DNA of 64,000 nucleotides from Corynebacterium singulare (GCF_000833575.1 NZ_CP010827.1:310001-374000), one strand, 5' to 3'; shown: positions 52,826 to 61,961, counted from the first letter of the stretch. Numbers and translations: made by a program. The notes: generated by a model not told the origin, from the sequence alone.

Positions 52826-52841
52826 TCATCCAAAGGGATGA
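52826..52841. repeat. Inverted repeat in the hemA leader
   Basis: TCATCC (52826-52831), AAAG, GGATGA (52836-52841), ending 21 bases before the hemA ATG. It may be an operator or small leader hairpin. In C. diphtheriae hemA is repressed by the haem-linked regulators HrrA and ChrA; no site could be recognised here. Confidence 0.3.
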
Positions 52842-52862
52842 TGAAGGACTGGAGGGTAGTGC

Positions 52863-54242
52863 ATGAGTGTGCTCGTCGTGGGCATGTCGCATCAGTCGGC
52901 GCCAGTAGCGCTGCTGGAAAAGCTGAGCATGAACGAGACCGTGCAGACCAGCGCCTGCCAGACCCTGGTCCAGGCGGACTCGCTCTCTGAGGCGATGATC
53001 ATTTCCACGTGTAACCGCATGGAGGTCTACACCGTCACCAACTCCTTTCACACAGGAGTGCAGGATGTCGTTCGCACCCTTGCCCGCGTGTCCGGTGTTG
53101 ATGAAGGCGAGCTGCGCTCCTACCTTTATGTGCGTTATGCCGACGCAGCTGCTGAGCACCTCATGACGGTGACCTCCGGTCTGGATTCGATGGTGGTGGG
53201 CGAGCAGCAGATTATCGGCCAGGTCCGCACGGCTTATCAGTCCGCTACCGATCAGGGAACGGCCGGCCCGCGCATCCACGCGTTGGCACAGTCCGCGCTG
53301 CGCGCCGGCAAGCGCGTCCATTCGGAAACGGAGATCGATGAGGCTGGGGCCTCCATGGTGTCCTTCGCCTTTGATCAGGCGTTGAGTCGAATGGGTCGGG
53401 AGCGGCTGGACGGCGCGCGCGTACTGATCCTTGGCGCTGGCGCCATGGCGTCGCTGGCGGCCACTCATGCCGGACGTTTGGGAGCCCATCTCATCATTGC
53501 GAACCGCACCACCACACGCGCGCAGCGCGTGGCCGAGCATGCTCACGAGGCGGGCGTCTATGCGGACGTCATCGAGTTCGCTGACCGTGCCCAGGCGCTG
53601 CGTGATGTGGACATGGCCATATCTGCGACTGGCGCACAGGATTTCACCATCACGGCTGCCGACGTCGAGCGCTATCACGGTGCCGGCCGTGAGCTCATGC
53701 TCGTGGACCTGTCTCTGCCACGCGACATCGATGATGTCACCGCCTCTGTCGAAGGTGTGGACTTGGTCAATATCGAGCGTCTCAGCAAATCCTTGGAGGC
53801 TGCCGATACGGACATCGCTGCAGGTACCAGCCCGCATGCCCAGGCACGCCGCATCGTTACTGAGGAGCTCAATGCCTATGCCTCCGCCCAGCGCGTGCGC
53901 GATGTCGTCCCCGCCGTGTCTGCTCTGCGCAAGCGTGCCGCCAACCTTGTGCAGTGCGAAATTGCCCGTCTCGAACAGAAGCACCCTGAGCTGGACGAGC
54001 GCCAGATGGGGGATGTCAACCGCGCGCTTAAGCGAGTGGCAGACAAGTTGCTCCACGAGCCCACCGTCCGTGCAAAGCAGTTGGCCGCTAATTCCGGTAC
54101 GGTCAGCCATGAAACCGCGCTCCAAGAACTCTTTGGCCTGCAGCTTGAGGGCAGCGGCGTGGCAGTGGACATGACCGAGCTGCCGGACGCCACACAGATG
54201 AAGGCTGCGGAGAATAAGAAGACAGAGGAAGAGGACGCATAA
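52863..54242 (+). CDS. hemA: Glutamyl-tRNA reductase
   Basis: 459 residues. Catalytic Cys in MIISTCNRMEVYTVTN (near residue 51), GLDSMVVGEQQIIGQVRTAY near 103, NADPH-binding LILGAGAMASLAATHAGRLG near 190, and the C-terminal dimerisation helix. N-terminus MSVLVVGMSHQSAPVALLEK is typical. First step of the C5 haem pathway: glutamyl-tRNA to glutamate semialdehyde. The C-terminus is Lys/Glu-rich. hemC starts directly after the stop. Confidence 0.97.
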   Translation: MSVLVVGMSHQSAPVALLEKLSMNETVQTSACQTLVQADSLSEAMIISTCNRMEVYTVTNSFHTGVQDVVRTLARVSGVDEGELRSYLYVRYADAAAEHLMTVTSGLDSMVVGEQQIIGQVRTAYQSATDQGTAGPRIHALAQSALRAGKRVHSETEIDEAGASMVSFAFDQALSRMGRERLDGARVLILGAGAMASLAATHAGRLGAHLIIANRTTTRAQRVAEHAHEAGVYADVIEFADRAQALRDVDMAISATGAQDFTITAADVERYHGAGRELMLVDLSLPRDIDDVTASVEGVDLVNIERLSKSLEAADTDIAAGTSPHAQARRIVTEELNAYASAQRVRDVVPAVSALRKRAANLVQCEIARLEQKHPELDERQMGDVNRALKRVADKLLHEPTVRAKQLAANSGTVSHETALQELFGLQLEGSGVAVDMTELPDATQMKAAENKKTEEEDA

Positions 54243-55130
54243 ATGTTGAAGATCGGTACACGAGGTTCCTTGCTCGCCACGACACAGTCCGGCCATGTGC
54301 AGGGCTGGCTTCGGGACGCAGGCTACGAGGCCGAGCTGCACATTGTCACCACGCAGGGAGACGTCAACATGGCGCCCGTTGAGCGGATTGGCGTGGGAGT
54401 GTTTACTCAGGCTCTGCGTGAGGCTGTGCATCGCGGCGAGTGTGAGATTGCCGTGCATTCTTTCAAGGATTTGCCAACGGCCGTCGATGAGCGCTTCGAC
54501 CTTGTCGTGCCCCAGCGTCAAGATGTGCGTGAAGCACTCATTGCCCGCGATGGCCTGACCCTCAAGGAGCTGCCGGAAGGCGCGCGCGTAGGTACGTCCG
54601 CTCCGCGTCGCATCAGCCAGCTCAAGGCACTGCGCCCCGACCTGGACATCCGCCCACTGCGCGGCAATATCGATACCCGGATGGGCAAGGTGACCAGCGG
54701 CGAACTCGATGCTGTTCTTTTGGCGTATGCCGGGCTCGTGCGCGCTCACTACGCCGACCGCGCCACCGAGGTCTTCGACCCCGCGGTTTTCATGCCGGCA
54801 CCCGCCCAGGGCGCGCTTGCGATTGAGGCTGTGAAGGGCACGGAGGCAGCCCAGGCTATCGCCCTGCTTGGCGACGCCCTCGCAACCGCCGCCACCCGCG
54901 CCGAACGCACCGTGCTGTCCCAGCTCGAGGCCGGCTGCACCGCCCCGGTGGCCGCCACATCTCGCTGGGAAGGCGAGGAGCTCATCGTCCGCGGTGGCGT
55001 CTTTGCCCTCGACGGCTCCCGCCAGCTCACCGCCCAAGCGCGGGGCGCGGCCGAGGAGGCGGAGGCCCTGGGCCGCGCGGTCTCTGAGGAGCTCTTTGCC
55101 CAGGGAGCTGCAGAGCTGCTGGCTAACTAA
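54243..55130 (+). CDS. hemC: Porphobilinogen deaminase (hydroxymethylbilane synthase)
   Basis: 295 residues. [40 protein letters not shown], then [16 protein letters not shown] (Lys and Asp of the active site), [18 protein letters not shown] and the dipyrromethane-binding Cys in [20 protein letters not shown] (near 240). It polymerises four porphobilinogens to hydroxymethylbilane. Adjacent to hemA (no gap), translation likely coupled. Confidence 0.97.
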   Translation: MLKIGTRGSLLATTQSGHVQGWLRDAGYEAELHIVTTQGDVNMAPVERIGVGVFTQALREAVHRGECEIAVHSFKDLPTAVDERFDLVVPQRQDVREALIARDGLTLKELPEGARVGTSAPRRISQLKALRPDLDIRPLRGNIDTRMGKVTSGELDAVLLAYAGLVRAHYADRATEVFDPAVFMPAPAQGALAIEAVKGTEAAQAIALLGDALATAATRAERTVLSQLEAGCTAPVAATSRWEGEELIVRGGVFALDGSRQLTAQARGAAEEAEALGRAVSEELFAQGAAELLAN

Positions 55131-55173
55131 TTTTTGGTTTCGGGGCTTTTCCTTTAGTGTGTATCTAGCACAC

Positions 55174-55193
55174 AATCATTGGCGTCAATGATT
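55174..55193. repeat. Perfect 8-bp inverted repeat before hemD
   Basis: AATCATTG, GCGT, CAATGATT (55174-55193), in the 162-base gap between hemC and hemD. AT-rich palindrome better suited to a regulator than to a terminator. Confidence 0.4.
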
Positions 55194-55194
55194 C

Positions 55195-55228
55195 AGCCCC
55201 CCTTAAACCGCAATTGAGGGGTGGGCTT
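55195..55228 (+). terminator. Hairpin between hemC and hemD
   Basis: AGCCC (55195-55199) with GGGCT (55224-55228), inner CCCCTTAA.../...TTGAGGGG. Could attenuate or end transcription of hemAC before hemD. Confidence 0.5.
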
Positions 55229-55292
55229 TACTCTCCCGCCGCGGTGAGCGGCGCAGGAATCCCCCGGAATCCACAAACTAGAAAAGAACCTT

Positions 55293-57014
55293 ATGAGCAA
55301 TGCCGTGCCGGATACTCAGTCTGAACTGGGCTCGTCTGATCTGGGCTCGTCTGACCTGGGCAAAGTCGTCTTCGTCGGCGCCGGCCCGGGGAATCCCGAT
55401 CTCTTGACCGTCCGTGCTCGCGAGGTTCTGGAAACCTCCGCCATTGCCATCACTGATGCTGAGGTGTCCTCCGGCGTGCGCGAGATGGTGGCCCAGCAGG
55501 TGCCGGTGCCGCAGGAGCTTCTCGACGCCGCCGAGGCCGAGTACGAGCGCATCTGCGCCGCAGCCAAGGAGGCTGGTGCTCGCCGCAAGCCCCCACGTCC
55601 GGCACCGCCGACGGCGGCGGTGTTCGAGGAGGTCGAGGGGGACGTCGTCAAGCAACTGCGTGAGGCGCTGACCCGCGCCGAGGGCCGCGATGTGATTCGT
55701 CTGGTGACGGGCAACCCGCTCAACCGCGAATCCATCAAGGCGGAGATTTCTGCGGTGGCGAACGCCGGTATGGAGTTTCAGGTCGTGCCCGGCATGTCTT
55801 TGCCGTCGACGGTGCCGTCCTTTGCCGGTATCGCGCTGGGTGCGACGTACACCGAGGCGGATATTACGGAAGGTGCGGACTGGGATGGTCTGGCCTCCGC
55901 AACGCAGCCTTTGGTACTTCAGGCCACGGCTGATGACCTGCCCGTGATCTCCCGCGAGTTGGTGGAGCGCGGCATGCCCGCCGACACCGAGGCTTATGTC
56001 ACTGTCCATGGCACGACACGCCTGCAGCGCACGCACGAGACCACCCTGGGAACCCTGGGCAAGCTTGATGCCGAGCTTCCCGGTGTCCTCGTTGTGACGC
56101 TGGGGCGTAGCTTCGATGACCGCTCGAAGTACTCCTGGTGGGAAAACCGCTCCCTCTACGGCTGGCGCGTGCTCGTGCCACGCACCAAGGAGCAAGCGGC
56201 AGCCATGAGCGCACGGCTTGCTGGACACGGCGCTATCCCACAGTCGGTGCCGACCATTTCGGTGGAGCCGCCGCGTAACCCGGCGCAGATGGATCGCGCC
56301 ATCAAGGGCATCGTGGAAGGCCGCTACAAGTGGATTGTGTTCACCTCCGTTAACGCGGTGAGCGCGGTGTGGCAGAAGATTGCGGAGCTTGGACTCGACG
56401 CACGCGACTTCGCTGGCGTGCACCTGGCCGCGGTGGGGCAGAAGACTGCTGATGCTATCCGCGCCAAGGGCATGGTTCCGGAGGTCATGCCGAAGCCGAC
56501 TAAGCAGAATGCTGAGGGCCTCGTGGAGGTCTTCCCCAACTATGTTGAGGACATCGATGCGGTGGGCCGCGTGCTGTTGCCGCGCGCCGATATCGCCGGC
56601 GAGGTGTTGGTCAATGGTCTGCTGGACCTGGGCTGGGAGGTCGATGATGTCGTGGCCTACCGCACCGTGCGTGCGGCCCCGCCTGCAGCGGAGATACGTG
56701 ACATGATCAAGTCGGGCGGTTTTGATGCTGTAGCCTTCACATCGCCGTCTACCGTGCGCAACCTCGTGGGCATTGCGGGTAAGCCGCATGCGCGCACCAT
56801 CATCGCCTGCATCGGTCCCTCCACCAAGGCAGCGGCCGAGGAAGTGGGGCTGCGCGTGGACGTGGTTCCAGAGGTTGCGGATGTGCCGATGCTTGTCGAC
56901 GCCCTCGCAGACCACGTCGCTGCCCTCCGCGCCGCCGGTAATTTGCCTGCGCCGCGCAAGAAGCGCCGCTCGCGCAAGAAGACTTCCTCGACCGCGTCAG
57001 GGCGAGCAGAGTAA
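55293..57014 (+). CDS. hemD: Fused SUMT-like / uroporphyrinogen-III synthase
   Basis: 573 residues. C-terminal half (about 285-545) is a clear HemD: LYGWRVLVPRTKEQAAAMSA, IVFTSVNAVSAVWQKI, VGQKTADAIRAKGM, GGFDAVAFTSPSTVRNLVGI, ACIGPSTKAAAEEVGL. It closes hydroxymethylbilane to uroporphyrinogen III. The N-terminal half looks like a uroporphyrinogen C-methyltransferase (KVVFVGAGPGNPDLLTVRAR) but the family's GDPxxFGRG-type SAM motif reads LVTGNPLNRESIKAEI, so methyltransferase activity is doubtful. A direct repeat, GSSDLGSSDLG, lies near the N-terminus; the tail is basic (PAPRKKRRSRKKTSS). Annotated in many actinobacteria as bifunctional CysG/HemD. Confidence 0.92.
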   Translation: MSNAVPDTQSELGSSDLGSSDLGKVVFVGAGPGNPDLLTVRAREVLETSAIAITDAEVSSGVREMVAQQVPVPQELLDAAEAEYERICAAAKEAGARRKPPRPAPPTAAVFEEVEGDVVKQLREALTRAEGRDVIRLVTGNPLNRESIKAEISAVANAGMEFQVVPGMSLPSTVPSFAGIALGATYTEADITEGADWDGLASATQPLVLQATADDLPVISRELVERGMPADTEAYVTVHGTTRLQRTHETTLGTLGKLDAELPGVLVVTLGRSFDDRSKYSWWENRSLYGWRVLVPRTKEQAAAMSARLAGHGAIPQSVPTISVEPPRNPAQMDRAIKGIVEGRYKWIVFTSVNAVSAVWQKIAELGLDARDFAGVHLAAVGQKTADAIRAKGMVPEVMPKPTKQNAEGLVEVFPNYVEDIDAVGRVLLPRADIAGEVLVNGLLDLGWEVDDVVAYRTVRAAPPAAEIRDMIKSGGFDAVAFTSPSTVRNLVGIAGKPHARTIIACIGPSTKAAAEEVGLRVDVVPEVADVPMLVDALADHVAALRAAGNLPAPRKKRRSRKKTSSTASGRAE

Positions 57015-57074
57015 GGGCGACTAGAGTCGAGAAGGTAGTTTATTTTCTCGTCGCTCAAAGGAGAGTTTCTACTC

Positions 57075-58052
57075 ATGAGCATTGCTCGCCGCCCCCGCCG
57101 TTTGCGCCAGACCCGTGCTTTCCGCGACATGGTCGCGGAAACCACGCTGCGCCCGTCCGACCTCATCCTCCCGATGTTCGTCGTCGATGGGCTGAACGAG
57201 CCTCGTGACATTCCCTCGATGCCGGGCGTGCAGCAGCATAGCCTGGATTCCCTCAAGCGTGCCGCGCATGAGGCCCTCGATGCGGGCGTGACCTGCGTTG
57301 ATCTTTTCGGCGTGCCGCGCGAGGAGGACAAGGACGCGACCGGTTCCGTGGCCTGGGATCCGCAGGGCATCCTCAACGTGGGTATTGCGGAGCTGCGCAA
57401 GGAATTCGGCGATGACCTCATTGTCATGGCGGATACCTGCCTCGATGAATTCACCTCTCACGGGCATTGCGGCGTGGTTGATGACCAAGGCCGCGTGCTC
57501 AATGACGAAACCGTCGAGCTCTACCAGGACATGGCGCGCTCCCAGGCACGTGCCGGTGCGCATATGGTCAGCCCGTCCGGCATGATGGACGGCCAAATCG
57601 CCGCCATCCGCGAGTCCCTCGATGACGCTGGTCATGAGGATGTTGCCATCATGGCCTACTCGGCGAAGTACGCCTCCGCCTTCTTCGGCCCCTTCCGTGA
57701 TGCCGTGGGTTCCTCCCTGGAAGGTGACCGCCGCACCTACCAGCAGGATCCGCGTAATTACCGCGAGTCGATGCTGGAGGTAGACCTCGACATTGAGGAA
57801 GGTGCGGACATCGTCATGGTGAAGCCGGGCCTGCCGTATCTCGATGTGCTGGCCGGTACGGCGGAACGCTCCTCCGTTCCCGTGGCCGTCTACCAAGTCT
57901 CTGGTGAGTACGCGATGATTCAGGCTGCCTCCCAGAACGGGTGGATTGACGGCGAGGCCGTTATGCTGGAGTCCTTGACCGCGTTCAAGCGCGCTGGTGC
58001 AGACCAGATCCTGACGTACTTCGCCACGGACGCTGCCCGCCTGCTCGCATAA
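57075..58052 (+). CDS. hemB: Porphobilinogen synthase (delta-aminolevulinic acid dehydratase)
   Basis: 325 residues. RPRRLRQTRAFRDMVAETTL, LFGVPREEDKDATGSVAWDP, DTCLDEFTSHGHCGVVDDQG (metal-site region), VSPSGMMDGQIAAIRESLDD, YSAKYASAFFGPFRDA (first Schiff-base Lys) and MVKPGLPYLDVL (second Lys). It condenses two aminolevulinates. GGAGAG ahead of the ATG; 60 bases after hemD. Confidence 0.97.
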   Translation: MSIARRPRRLRQTRAFRDMVAETTLRPSDLILPMFVVDGLNEPRDIPSMPGVQQHSLDSLKRAAHEALDAGVTCVDLFGVPREEDKDATGSVAWDPQGILNVGIAELRKEFGDDLIVMADTCLDEFTSHGHCGVVDDQGRVLNDETVELYQDMARSQARAGAHMVSPSGMMDGQIAAIRESLDDAGHEDVAIMAYSAKYASAFFGPFRDAVGSSLEGDRRTYQQDPRNYRESMLEVDLDIEEGADIVMVKPGLPYLDVLAGTAERSSVPVAVYQVSGEYAMIQAASQNGWIDGEAVMLESLTAFKRAGADQILTYFATDAARLLA

Positions 58053-58075
58053 CCTGCCCACCTTTAAGGAGAGTC

Positions 58076-58765
58076 GTGACGCTTAGCCCGAACACCACGC
58101 CGGCCGCACAGCCACGGGGCGAGGATTCCACGAAGTCCAAGCGCACCGAAGCTGTCTCCCTCATGCTTAAGGTGTGGACCGTTGCTTTAGGTCTTGAGGT
58201 CGTGCACCTCGTCTTGAGCATTGTGCTCACACTGCTCAACCGCGATGAACTCTTCGCGCAAGCACGAACCGCCGCGGAATCTGCAGCCGAGCGCTCTGGT
58301 CAAGACATGACGGAGGCTTTCGTCCAGATTATGGCCTATGGTTCGGTAGCGCTGAGCTCGCTCATCTCGCTGGCCATTGTAGTGCTGCTGGGCATCATGC
58401 TGTGGATGATGAACAGCAAGTCCAAGGCCGCCGGCACCGGCCGGCGCCTGTGGTTCGCGTTCTCCCTCTATTTTGGTCTTCGCGTGCTCATCGTCTTCCT
58501 CAGCAGCCCGGCCGGAGCGAACGTTCCGGATTGGCTCTTCGTGCTGGACGGCGGCGTGCAGATTCTCGTTGGCGTGGCTGCCGTCATGGGCTTGCTCTTC
58601 GCCGGTAAGGAGGAAGTCCTTGAGTACACCGGGGAGATGGAGCAGGTGCGTCAGATGCGCAAGGAGATGGAAGAGCAGCGCCGCCTAGACAACCAAGCGC
58701 AACGCGATAAGGACCGTGACAGCAAGAGCAAAGACAGGAAGAACAAGAAAGACGACCGCTCATGA
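58076..58765 (+). CDS. Membrane protein in the haem cluster, unknown
   Basis: 229 residues, GTG start with AAGGAG. Four membrane segments (LMLKVWTVALGLEVVHLVLS; VALSSLISLAIVVLLGIMLW; LWFAFSLYFGLRVLIVFLSS; VLDGGVQILVGVAAVMGLLF) and a C-terminal charged, coiled-coil tail (QRDKDRDSKSKDRKNKKDDR). Lies 23 bases after hemB and overlaps the next gene by four bases; a similar gene (Rv0513) follows hemB in mycobacteria. No known haem role. Confidence 0.8.
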   Translation: MTLSPNTTPAAQPRGEDSTKSKRTEAVSLMLKVWTVALGLEVVHLVLSIVLTLLNRDELFAQARTAAESAAERSGQDMTEAFVQIMAYGSVALSSLISLAIVVLLGIMLWMMNSKSKAAGTGRRLWFAFSLYFGLRVLIVFLSSPAGANVPDWLFVLDGGVQILVGVAAVMGLLFAGKEEVLEYTGEMEQVRQMRKEMEEQRRLDNQAQRDKDRDSKSKDRKNKKDDRS

Positions 58766-59259
58766 ACGATCGCCCAGGTCCCGCAGACTATAACCGCGGC
58801 CCCCGTCGAAAGAAGAGGCAGGGCGATCAGGATTATTCCTCATGGCCCTCGCAGCTGCGGATCGCCTACTGGATCTTCGTCGTGGGGGCAGTCGTCATGC
58901 TCACCGCCGGCATGGTCGGACTCTTTGGTTCCTATTCCCAGGTGACTAACACGGAATTGAGCGTGGAGCAGGTGGACTATATCCGCTTCAATACGCGCTT
59001 TGCGGCTATTTCTAACATCGTGAGCGCTGTGGTGATTGCTGCCTGTTCCGCACAGTTGGCAAGCGGCTCGGTGTGGGCCCGCCGCATCATCACTGCAGTG
59101 TCGGCTTATGCCATGTTCGTCAACGTGGCAGCGCTCATCGCAGGAGTGGGTGGGTTGCTGTTGCTGCTCATACCGATGGTGCTCATGGTGGGCATTTTCT
59201 TCCTCTTCCACCCAGATTCCACGGCCTTCATTAAGGCGCGGCGCGCGGAGCGGGCGTAA
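58762..59259 (+). CDS. Membrane protein, unknown, translationally coupled to the previous gene
   Basis: 165 residues. ATG overlaps the preceding stop (ATGA). A basic N-terminus (NRGPRRKKRQGDQDYSSWPS) precedes four helices. The second gene of a pair of membrane proteins between hemB and hemE; topologically similar to the first but without detectable sequence likeness by eye. Confidence 0.8.
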   Translation: MNDRPGPADYNRGPRRKKRQGDQDYSSWPSQLRIAYWIFVVGAVVMLTAGMVGLFGSYSQVTNTELSVEQVDYIRFNTRFAAISNIVSAVVIAACSAQLASGSVWARRIITAVSAYAMFVNVAALIAGVGGLLLLLIPMVLMVGIFFLFHPDSTAFIKARRAERA

Positions 59260-59284
59260 TTGGCGCCGACTCCAACTTTTGATT

Positions 59285-59290
59285 CATAAT
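59285..59290 (+). promoter_or_regulatory. -10 box for a leaderless hemE message
   Basis: CATAAT seven bases before the ATG at 59298, with TTGGCG at 59260-59265 as a possible -35 (19-base spacing). Confidence 0.4.
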
Positions 59291-59297
59291 GGACGGT

Positions 59298-60338
59298 ATG
59301 TCTCGACTGTCTGCCGCGCCGCTCATTGAGGCCGCTTCCGGCCGTACCCCGTCCCGCCCGCCCGTCTGGTTCATGCGCCAGGCGGGTCGTTCCTTGCCGG
59401 AGTACCGCAAGGTCCGCGAAGGAATCAGCATGCTGGATTCCTGCTTCATGCCGGAGCTCCTCGCGGAGATTACCCTGCAGCCGGTGCGCCGTCACGACGT
59501 CGATGGCGCCATCCTCTTCAGTGATATCGTCGTTCCGCTCAAAGCCGCAGGCGTGGGGGTGGAGATCGTTCCCGGACGCGGCCCCGTCATGGATGCGCCG
59601 GTGCGCACCAAGGAGGATGTGGCCAACCTGCCGGTTCTTGATGTCGACGTGCCCGAGGTCCGACAGGGCATCGAGATTATTCTGAACGAGCTCACCGACA
59701 AGCAGGCGCTCATCGGCTTCGTCGGCGCGCCTTTTACCTTGGCCAGCTACCTCATTGAGGGCGGCCCCTCGAAGAACCATGAGCGCACCAAGGCGCTCAT
59801 GCACTCCGAGCCACAGACCTGGCACGCGCTCATGGAGCGTCTCACACCCACGATCATTGCGTTCTTGGATCTGCAGCTCGACGCCGGCATTGATGCCATG
59901 CAGCTCTTCGATTCCTGGGCGGGCTACCTTAACGAGCGCGATTATCGGGAGTTTGTTCTTCCGTACTCAACGCAGATCCTGAAGGAGGCTGAGGGCCGCG
60001 TGCCGCGCATTCACTTCGGTGTGGGCACCGGCGAGCTGCTCGGCGCGATGTCGGAGGCCGGTTCTGAGGTCATGGGTGTGGATTACCGCGTGACCATGGA
60101 TTCTGCCGCCGCCCGTGTGCGTGCGAACATCCTGCAGGGCAACCTCGACCCGGCTCTGCTGTTTGCTGGCGACGGCGCCGTGCGTAACGCCGTGCGTACC
60201 ATCAAATCTGAGGTCACCCGCGCTACTGAGTGCGGTGACATGAACGGGCATATCTGGAACCTTGGCCATGGGGTTCTGCCTACTACCGACGCCGACGCAG
60301 TGACCCGCGCCGTCGCCATCATCCACGAGGAGGGCTAA
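59298..60338 (+). CDS. hemE: Uroporphyrinogen decarboxylase
   Basis: 346 residues from the ATG at 59298 (MSRLSAAPLIEAASGRTPSR); an ATG three codons earlier is also in frame. Signatures PPVWFMRQAGRSLPEYRKVR (residues about 22-41, product-binding Arg), FSDIVVPLKAAGVGVE (Asp), GFVGAPFTLASYLIEGGPSK and QLFDSWAGYLNERDYREFVL. It removes four carboxylates to give coproporphyrinogen III. Directly followed by hemY with no gap. Confidence 0.96.
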   Translation: MSRLSAAPLIEAASGRTPSRPPVWFMRQAGRSLPEYRKVREGISMLDSCFMPELLAEITLQPVRRHDVDGAILFSDIVVPLKAAGVGVEIVPGRGPVMDAPVRTKEDVANLPVLDVDVPEVRQGIEIILNELTDKQALIGFVGAPFTLASYLIEGGPSKNHERTKALMHSEPQTWHALMERLTPTIIAFLDLQLDAGIDAMQLFDSWAGYLNERDYREFVLPYSTQILKEAEGRVPRIHFGVGTGELLGAMSEAGSEVMGVDYRVTMDSAAARVRANILQGNLDPALLFAGDGAVRNAVRTIKSEVTRATECGDMNGHIWNLGHGVLPTTDADAVTRAVAIIHEEG

Positions 60339-61706
60339 ATGAAGATCGCGATTATCGGCGCTGGACTAGCTGGTCTGACGGCGGCTTGGGAGCTGCGCTC
60401 CCACGAGGTCTACGTGTTTGAGGCCGCCGGCCGCATCGGCGGCAAGCTGCACACGGTTGCCTTCAATGGCGGGCCGACGGACATGGGCGCGGAGGCTTTC
60501 ATCCGTCGCCGCAAGGATGCCGTGGACTTCTTCGAAGAATTGGGCCTTGCGGATTCTATCGTGGAACCCAACGGCGAGCTGCGCCCACGCGTGTATGCGG
60601 GCGGTGAACTGCACTTCCTTCCGAAAGGCGGCGTGATGGGCATTCCGTCTGAGCCGCAGGACTTCTTTACTGCTGCGACCAATGAGCGCATCACCAACGA
60701 GCAGCCTTTCGAGTGGGAAATTGGTGGGGATGTGTCCGTCGGTAAGCTCGTGCGTCAACAGTACGGTGATGACGTCGTTGACCACGTGGTTTCTGCGCTG
60801 TTGGGTGGAGTGTACTCCTGCGCCGCCGATGACCTGGGCCTGCGTGCCACGGTTCCGCACGTGGCGGCTGCGTTGGACACGATGGCTCAGGATGGGCCTG
60901 TTACGTTGTCCGCTGCCATCAAGCAGATCGAATCCGGCCGCAGCCCAGCCGAGGGCTCTGTCTTCGGCACCTTCAAGGGCGGCTACGCCGAGCTCTACGA
61001 GGCCCTGGCGGAGAAGTCCGGCGCGCAGATTCACCTCGACACTTTCGTTTCCGGTGTCACACGCAAGGGCGATGCCTTTGAGGTCACAGGCGCCCCGGGT
61101 GACCTGGGGCCCTTCGACCGCGTCCTGTTCGCCACCCCGGCGCCGACCACCGCGCGCCTCATCAAGGCCGTGGCTCCAGAGGCCGCCGAGCAGCTTGCTA
61201 CGGTTCAGCTGGCATCCTCTGTGGTTGTGGGCTTCAACTTTGCTTCCGCCACGGACCCGGAGGGCAACGCGCTTCCCGACGCCACCGGCATCCTCATCGC
61301 CGCCGACGAACCCGACCTACGCGCCAAGGCCTTCACGCTGTCCTCCAATAAGTGGCCGCACCTAGGTGAGCGCGAGGGCTTCCTCGTGCGTGCGTCCTTC
61401 GGACGCTTCGGCGATGATGCCCTGGTGCGCGCGGAGGAGGACGATCTGGTGGACTATGCCCTCGATGATTTGCACGCGATTACCGGCTTCGACGGCCGCG
61501 CCGCTGGCGTGGAGGAGATCTATACGCAGCGCTGGTTCGGTGGCATCCCGCGTTACGACGAGAAGCACCTGGCTACCGTGGCCGCTGTGAAGAACTCTCT
61601 CGACGGGGTTGCGGGCATTGCTGCCACCGGTGCCTGGGCCGACGGCGTTGGCGTGCCGGCCGTCATCGCCGGTGCTCGCGCTGCTGCGCAGGGGCTCGTC
61701 AGTTAG
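60339..61706 (+). CDS. hemY: Coproporphyrinogen III / protoporphyrinogen oxidase (FAD)
   Basis: 455 residues. FAD-binding IAIIGAGLAGLTAAWELRSH at the N-terminus, GRIGGKLHTV, GAEAFIRRRKDAVDFFEELG near 53 and the C-terminal IAATGAWADGVGVPAVIAGA. In Gram-positive bacteria this enzyme oxidises coproporphyrinogen III to coproporphyrin III (CgoX) in the coproporphyrin-dependent route, so the protoporphyrinogen name is historical. Starts on the base after the hemE stop. hemH and hemQ are not in this window. Confidence 0.94.
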   Translation: MKIAIIGAGLAGLTAAWELRSHEVYVFEAAGRIGGKLHTVAFNGGPTDMGAEAFIRRRKDAVDFFEELGLADSIVEPNGELRPRVYAGGELHFLPKGGVMGIPSEPQDFFTAATNERITNEQPFEWEIGGDVSVGKLVRQQYGDDVVDHVVSALLGGVYSCAADDLGLRATVPHVAAALDTMAQDGPVTLSAAIKQIESGRSPAEGSVFGTFKGGYAELYEALAEKSGAQIHLDTFVSGVTRKGDAFEVTGAPGDLGPFDRVLFATPAPTTARLIKAVAPEAAEQLATVQLASSVVVGFNFASATDPEGNALPDATGILIAADEPDLRAKAFTLSSNKWPHLGEREGFLVRASFGRFGDDALVRAEEDDLVDYALDDLHAITGFDGRAAGVEEIYTQRWFGGIPRYDEKHLATVAAVKNSLDGVAGIAATGAWADGVGVPAVIAGARAAAQGLVS

Positions 61707-61961
61707 CTAGTAGTGGTATCTGCACCCAGCAATCTCGATGGTTCCACCCTTAATGCGATAGACCAGTCGGTGTTCTTCAGTAATTCGCCGAGACCAAAAT
61801 CCGGCCAACTCGAATTTGAGAGGTTCGGGCTTGCCTATCCCTTCGTTGCCGTTTCGTGGAATGTCCTTAATGAGGTTATTGATTCTCTTGAGGTTCTTCT
61901 TGTCGTGAGACTGCCACCAGAGGTAGTCCTCCCATGCTTCCTCTGCCCACGAAAGAATCAT
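61707..61961 (-). CDS. yoeB: YoeB-type mRNA interferase toxin
   Basis: 84 residues: MILSWAEEAWEDYLWWQSHD, then LIKDIPRNGNEGIGKPEPLK, GFWSRRITEEHRLVYRI and the terminal CRYHY. The catalytic Glu, Arg and terminal His-Tyr of YoeB are all present (E in KPEPLK region, RRI, RLVY, HY). It cleaves mRNA at the ribosomal A site. Overlaps the antitoxin stop by four bases. Lower GC than the hem genes, suggesting an acquired module. Confidence 0.95.
   Translation of the reverse strand: MILSWAEEAWEDYLWWQSHDKKNLKRINNLIKDIPRNGNEGIGKPEPLKFELAGFWSRRITEEHRLVYRIKGGTIEIAGCRYHY

Noticed and set aside
52440..55175. 911-codon open frame on the minus strand
   Set aside because: It is the antisense shadow of hemA and hemC, caused by high GC at third positions; no homology, no ribosome site.
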